A stretch of 64,000 nt of DNA, from positions 17,185,045-17,249,044 of the forward strand of contig NC_069127.1 in NCBI RefSeq assembly GCF_026914265.1, read 5' to 3'. The translations under genes and the position numbers were made by a program. Positions 58,479 through 64,000 of this stretch are shown here, one piece after another. Position 1 is the first letter of the stretch. Each line of letters opens with the position of its first letter. Source of the stretch: Mya arenaria. Taxonomy: Eukaryota > Mollusca > Bivalvia > Myida > Myidae. The notes under the pieces were generated by a model, which ran no database searches, was not told the origin of the DNA, and worked only from the letters and a program-made list of their open reading frames with translations.

Positions 58479-61029
58479 TTTATCACCATTTTAACTGTGT
58501 ACACTCACTCTCATTTGTAATAAGTATGATTATTTGATTTTGAAGCACTGCTGTGATACTTATAACGTTCATGTTATAAACTATGAATATAAAAACTGAA
58601 TGATCTCTCTTTGTTGTATTGTTAATTTACACGTACCATTCACGGTATGTTGGACCACGAAATTCACGAATCACATTTTATCACAAATTTGTAAAAGGTG
58701 TGATCACGAATTAAACAAATCGATTCATTATAAAAATGTACGCTCAAACAGAGGGTAGGGTGGGGGAGATCGAATATCCAAACGCAGTTTTTCACCAAAA
58801 ATGTTCTAAATGTCTTCTGCATTTAATACTTTCGGAAGCCTGTCCTGTAAGTTTGTCCGTCTGCCGGTTGCCATGTTTCCAATCGCCTGACTTTTACACA
58901 CTGGAATACTATTTCTTTTCAATTTGATTGACAGTAGTTGTTTCGCCGGGTGCATTAAAATTCACTGGACAGAGGACGGGGTTGGGATGGTGATTGGAGG
59001 GGGTGGGGGCATGGCGTGCATCAGCCCTCGACCCACCAGAGCACGCGGTGTGTCGCACTCAACATCAGCATCCCAAGCAAGGCAATGAAAGTCGATGGGA
59101 AAGTTTATATTTATTGTGAAAAATGTGCTTTCTGGCAAATTGTCTTCGTTGACGAGAAGAAATACTAGAAATGAAGAAATTGACTTATTTATATCACGCA
59201 CAAACTTCACACAAAAATGCGGTCTAAAAAGATACATTCTGCCCAAAATGGTCATACATCTAGGGATTCCTGTTGGCGTCGATGACGGTGTTGGCGTCAT
59301 CAGATAAACACTGTGCAGAATTTATCATCCATTCGCGAAGTAACTTGGTCACAGTGATCGTAGGCATACTGTTGCGGTCAAATTCGGTCGGTGGGATAAT
59401 CTTCCGAGTAATGCCCTATTTACAATAAAATAGTAAGTTGACATCTCGAGACGACAAGAAGTATTCAAAATGTAACTTGTTGGCAGTGTTTATGATCACA
59501 ATGTTGAGGTTACGTTGGATAGGCAGAAACACCGGGGATGTAGGCCCCCTTTTTACATAACTTTTTTATCATGACCTGATGTAAGGTATGTTAGTGAAGC
59601 CAATTCTCATTGACTTGTTGAATGCACCTACTGTAATTTAGGCAAACATTTTGGGCTTATCAGGTGGTGAACCTCTTCCTGTGAATTTTGTTGTACTGAC
59701 GGCTTTATGACCCACGGAAATTATGGAAGCAGTAGGCGGGGCCTGAGTTTAAAGCAGTTATTTAAGCCTACGACCCCTAATGATGAGGTTGTACCCCCAC
59801 TCTCTTGCGTACCAAATACTCATTTAATTTCGAACCAAATCCTGCGTTACAAATAATACGGAACTATTTTGAGAGTCTGCGTACCAGATAATTTCAAATA
59901 TTGAGATTAATCGAACCTCTTGAAACACGAGAACTTTTTAAAAACACGCCTGAATATCGCGTTACAATAAGTGGGTTGAAGGTTCAAGCTGATGAAGAAT
60001 TTGTCTCCTTTGACGGACAGTGTGATATAGATGAATTTATGCTGCTAATGCTATTATTATTATTATTATTGTTGTTGTTGTCGTAATTGGTAGTGTTGTG
60101 TGAATTTTTAATTGAAATGCACAAACAGTAGCGAGGCAAACAAAAATGGTTTGGTAACTTAATCGAAATAAATGAAACTAAACCGTTGATGACGCTTTAA
60201 TCAATACAAAAACAAAAACAAAAGTAATCATTGTTAACCTCAAAGTTACTATTGTTTAAGAGACAATAGACTTCAAATTCACTATACGAATTACTTCTAC
60301 ACATTAAGATATTGTGAGCATATTAAGTGGGATTTTTGAGTGACTAAGAACAACAAAGGCGTATTATCTTTATCGAATACATTTTAACCAAATAATAAAG
60401 GAAGATATTCCGGAGAATGCCAGAAGAACATCGATAAGTAAGTTATTTACCTGTTTTGTATTGTACAAAAGGGAAATATGATAACCACAACAAGGTTAAA
60501 TTCTTTTCACATAAATATCTGCTTAAAGATCAGAAAAAGTATGACATAAAATGTTGTACATTTTTTAATTGTTCCTACTCGTCGAAGTTCTGTATCAAAA
60601 TAACTACCCTGGTTGTTAAAATTGATGAGACGGCATGTCCCGATAATGTCGTGGTCACATTTATAGTACAGTTCATTATCATATACTGAATTATACACAC
60701 ATATTTTTTTTTTAAAAGGCACACAGTATAGGTTGATGCAAAGAAATGTTTTTAATTCTAAATCATTTTAATGCATTTTACTCATTGTACAAATAATGAT
60801 CAACAATATCAATTTGTGTGCAAATAAAACATATAAGCGATATTTTGGCGCTTTTTAACAAGAAAATTTGTGGATAAGTCCCTTTTAACACATTTTTTTT
60901 ACGTTTGTGAATGCTAATATTTGTTCACCTGTACACAAATCATATGCTTTTTTAATTTTGATCGTTTGAGTCAATTGAGTTAAAAATGCTAATTCAACCG
61001 GGCCTAAAACTTCCATGGGTTTCATGTGT
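58479..61029. other. Intergenic region, no supported gene
   Basis: Short ORFs only, for example 58962-59300 minus and 59901-60086 plus. The latter ends in a (TTA)n/(TTG)n microsatellite at about 60046-60082. No family resemblance or splice logic found. Confidence 0.5.
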
Positions 61030-62340
61030 TGGCGTTCTGCCTACACATGTTGGTAGGTTCGACATTGTTGGCGTCGCGCCTACACATCGGGTGGGTTCGA
61101 CATTGTTGGCGTCGCGCCGACACATGCGGTGGATTCGACGTTGTTGGCGTCGCGCCGACACATGGGGTGGATTCGACGTTGTTGGCGTCGCGCCTACACA
61201 TGGGATGGGCTCTACATTGTTGGCGTCGCGCTGACACATGGGGTGGGTTCGGCATTGTTGGCGTCGCGCCGACACATGCGGCGGGTTCGGCACTGTTGGC
61301 ATTCCGCATACGCATGGGGCGCATTCGGCGTTGTTGACGTTTCCCATGGGAACGCCGACACATGGGGTGGGTTCGACATTGTTGGTGTCGCGCCTACACA
61401 TGCCTACACATGGGGTGGGTTCGACATTGTTGGCGTCGCGCCTACACATGGGGTGGGTTCGACATTGTTGGCGTCGCGCCGACACATGGGGGTGGGTTCG
61501 ACATTGTTGGCGTCGCGCCGACACATGGGGTGTGTTCGACATTGTTGGCGTCGCGCCGACACATGGGGTGGGTTCGACATTGTTGGCGTCGCGCCGACAC
61601 ATGGGGTGGGTTCGACATTGTTGGCGTCGCGCCGACACATGGGGTGGGTTCGACATTGTTGGCGTCGCGCCGACACATGGGGTGGGTTCGACATTGTTGG
61701 CGTCGCGCCTACGCATGGGGTGGGTTCGACATTGTTGGCGTTGCGCCTACACATGGGGTGGGTTCGACATTGTTGGCGTCGCGCCGACACATGGGGCGGG
61801 TTCGGCACAGTTGGCATTCCGCATACGCATGGGGCGGGTTCGGCATTGTTGACGTTCCTCATACACATGGGGCGGGTTCACATTGTTGACGTTCGCCATA
61901 CGCATGGGGCGGGTCCGGCATTGCTGACGTTCCCCATACGCATGGGGTGGGTTCGACATTGTTGACGTTCCCCATACACATGGAGCGGGTTCGCATTGTT
62001 GACGTTCTGCCTACACATGGGGCGGGTTCGCATTGTTGACGTTCCCCATATACATGGGGTGGGTTCGGCATTGTTGACGTTATGCCTACACATGGGGTGG
62101 GTTCGGCATTGATGACGTTCTGCCTACACATGGGGTGGGTTCGCATTGTTGACGTTCCCCATACACATGGGGTGGGTTCGGCATTGTTGACGTTCTGCCT
62201 GCACATGGGGTGGGTTCGGCATTGTTGACGTTCTGCCTACACATGGGGTGGGTTCGGCATTGTTGGCATTCCGCATACGCATGGGACGGGTTCGGCATTG
62301 TTGAACTTTCCCCATACGCATGGGGTGGTTTCCATGTGCT
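61030..62340. repeat. GC-rich 38-bp minisatellite, about 34 copies
   Basis: The unit starts ACATGGGGTGGGTTCGACAT and ends with TGTTGGCGTCGCGCCGAC. The left part (61040-61800) keeps GGCGTCGCGCC; the right part (61800-62340) is a variant with GACGTTC(C/T)(C/G)CC. It is much more GC- and CpG-rich than its surroundings. Long ORFs in several frames of both strands are products of a stop-free unit. Confidence 0.95.
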
Positions 62341-62855
62341 GACGTTCCGGGCGACTCATTTGAACAGGATTTTGCTATTAAGATATTAAAAAATAAATCT
62401 CAATGTTATTATTATAATAATTATAATTGCCACCGCTCTAGTCTTACAGCACCACTGGTGCTGTGATGATGACAAAACAGGGGAAGTAAGCACCCGCTAC
62501 AACGGGACTGATTTGTATTGGTTTGATCCCCTGAGAGCGACAGACTTGTGAACAACAAAGCGGGTATATACATGTATTATCTAATAGCTCCTCTGATCAG
62601 ATCAATAGACTTATTGGAAGCCATATTGATCTCCTATTAATAGAATAACAAATATGTACACTGTATCGGTTGACCGGGTATGTTATTGTGCAAAAATGGA
62701 TGACAGTTAGTCATTAGCAATGGCTAATAAGGAATTTTATGAAATATGGACATAATAAGTCGTAAACGATATAGAGAGAAAACAGTCAAACTTCAGAGAG
62801 TGTTATTTTTCCTCAACTATTGCTGCAAAAGTGACAGTGTGTTTTAAAACTGAAA
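62341..62855 (+). promoter_or_regulatory. Probable promoter/5'UTR of the PPxY gene
   Basis: About 500 nt between the minisatellite and the ATG. It contains a short palindrome CAGCACCACTGGTGCTG (62448-62464) and a donor-like GTAAGC at about 62488. No clear TATA box. Low certainty. Confidence 0.3.
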
Positions 62856-63137
62856 ATGGATCCACGCCAAAACAATAACTATGAAAGTATAACACAAAAC
62901 GGGGCTCAAAACTGTGCTATAAACAATGATCATGTGACTTACCCGCCCTATAATGGCGTCAACGGCCACGCGCCTCCATGCGGCCCGGACGCCCCATACG
63001 AGGACGCTCCACCACCGTACACAGCAGTGGCATCATCCCCCGAGGGGCAGGGACAGTTCCACAACATCGCTCAAATTGGAAACACCCCTAACGGAAACGG
63101 AGCGGTCCAGCCACCCAGCTACGGAGTCGCTCTAAAC
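62856..63137 (+). CDS. PPxY-motif protein, first coding exon (gene continues past the window)
   Basis: The ATG at 62856 (AAAATGG context) follows an in-frame TGA at 62832-62834. It encodes 94 residues, Asn/Pro/Gly-rich, and ends AAC|GTAAGT in phase 0. It contains APPPYTAV, a PPxY ligand for WW domains (Nedd4-type ligases, YAP), and related YPPYNG and QPPSYGVAL. No signal peptide or membrane helix is seen in this part. Such N-termini occur in small membrane proteins such as dispanin/CD225, LITAF-like and Shisa-type; which of these is not decidable here. Confidence 0.75.
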
Positions 63138-63225
63138 GTAAGTGTGTACAAACTGTGTAGTTGCAAACTATTATAGTTTTCCTACTATGACAATGGAACA
63201 TGCATTTGTATTTATCGAAGATGGT

Positions 63226-64000
63226 AAGCAATAATGATAAGAGACGGGTAGGGAGCAATAATGATAAGAGACGGGTAGGGAGCAATAATGATAAGAGACG
63301 GGTAGGGAGCAATAATGATAAGAGACGGGTAGGGAGCAATAATGATAAGAGACGGGTAGGGAGCATTAATGATAAGAGACGGGTAGGGAGCATTAATGAT
63401 AAGAGACGGGTAGGGAGCAATAATGATAAGAGACGGGTAGGGAGCAATAATGATAAGAGACGGGTAGGGAGCAATAATGATAAGAGACGGGTAGGGAGCA
63501 ATAATGATAAGAGACGGGTAGGGAGCATTAATGATAAGAGACGGGTAGGGAGCAATAATGATAAGAGACGGGTAGGGAGCAATAATGATAAGAGACGGGT
63601 AGGGAGCAATAATGATAAGAGACGGGTAGGGAGCATTAATGATAAGAGACGGGTAGGGAGCAATAATGATAAGAGACGGGTAGGGAGCAATAATGATAAG
63701 AGACGGGTAGGGAGCAATAATGATAAGAGACGGGTAGGGAGCAATAATGATAAGAGACGGGTAGGGAGCAATAATGATAAGAGACGGGTAGGGAGCAATA
63801 ATGATAAGAGACGGGTAGGGAGCAATAATGATAAGAGACGGGTAGGGAGCAATAATGATAAGAGACGGGTAGGGAGCAATAATGATAAGAGACGGGTAGG
63901 GAGCAATAATGATAAGAGACGGGTAGGGAGCATTAATGATAAGAGACGGGTAGGGAGCAATAATGATAAGAGACGGGTAGGGAGCAATAATGATAAGAGA
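63226..64000. repeat. 27-bp minisatellite, more than 28 copies, open at the window edge
   Basis: The unit starts AGCAATAATGATAAGAGACG and ends GGTAGGG; some copies have AGCATTAATG. It fills the first intron of the PPxY gene. Because 27 is a multiple of three, the minus strand reads as an unbroken LLPTRLLSL nonapeptide repeat. Confidence 0.97.

Noticed and set aside
57924-58504. Minus-strand ORFs with repeated TIQQELPWCTF
   Set aside because: They are products of the 38-bp tandem repeat after the ankyrin gene's polyadenylation signal.
58962-59300. Minus-strand ORF of 112 codons
   Set aside because: Low-complexity Pro/Thr ends, no recognised domain, and a plus-strand ORF covers the same bases.
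60994-61965. Long overlapping ORFs (up to 278 codons) on both strands
   Set aside because: All arise from a stop-free 38-bp minisatellite unit; the same peptides appear in several frames.

Overview
This is a eukaryotic nuclear window from an animal, most likely a bivalve or other lophotrochozoan. It is AT-rich, and its genes are split by GT-AG introns of up to several kb. It carries dispersed elements typical of bivalve genomes: hairpin-headed repeats followed by GTCTGTC/GTCCGTC tracts and tandem 130-185 bp units. The species assignment is inference from repeat style and protein similarity, since no search could be run.

Four plus-strand genes are visible. (1) 203-21082: a REPS1/REPS2 (RalBP1-associated Eps-domain protein) orthologue that I can assemble into 19 phase-compatible exons. 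It encodes two EH domains, proline-rich linkers and a C-terminal coiled coil ending in the family's LRPF signature. One exon (6013-6324) is open only if one base is restored in a C-run. (2) 29122-52140: a CAP-Gly/coiled-coil, probably microtubule-associated gene. I can support about 16 exons, with a long acidic N-terminal exon, a possible CS-like fold, an alternative first exon at 36863, a 1.8 kb Ser-rich exon and a C-terminal CAP-Gly domain. (3) 56844-57779: an intronless-CDS ankyrin-repeat-like protein ending in a CaaX-like box (CTIL). (4) 62856-63137 and beyond: the first coding exon of a PPxY-motif protein that runs off the window.

Layout: 1-202 is 5' flank; 203-21082 is REPS with large repeat-filled introns; about 21083-29091 is 3'UTR plus an intergenic and probable promoter region; 29092-52811 is the CAP-Gly gene and its 3'UTR; 52812-56770 is intergenic; 56771-57931 is the ankyrin gene; 57932-62855 is intergenic with two minisatellites; 62856-64000 is gene 4, whose intron is a 27-bp minisatellite to the window edge.

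The most unusual structure is repetitive. A roughly 4.2 kb array of 67-74 bp units with tRNA-like A and B boxes lies in REPS intron 15. A 145-bp array, arranged as 290-bp higher-order units, lies in an intron of the CAP-Gly gene; each unit carries a dense cluster of nuclear-receptor half-sites, six of the seven with a perfect oestrogen-response-element palindrome. A (GTGA)n tract made entirely of 5' splice-site-like hexamers follows an exon directly. There are also a TA-flanked MITE and several minisatellites whose unit lengths create long spurious ORFs. No bacterial, CRISPR or viral system was recognised.
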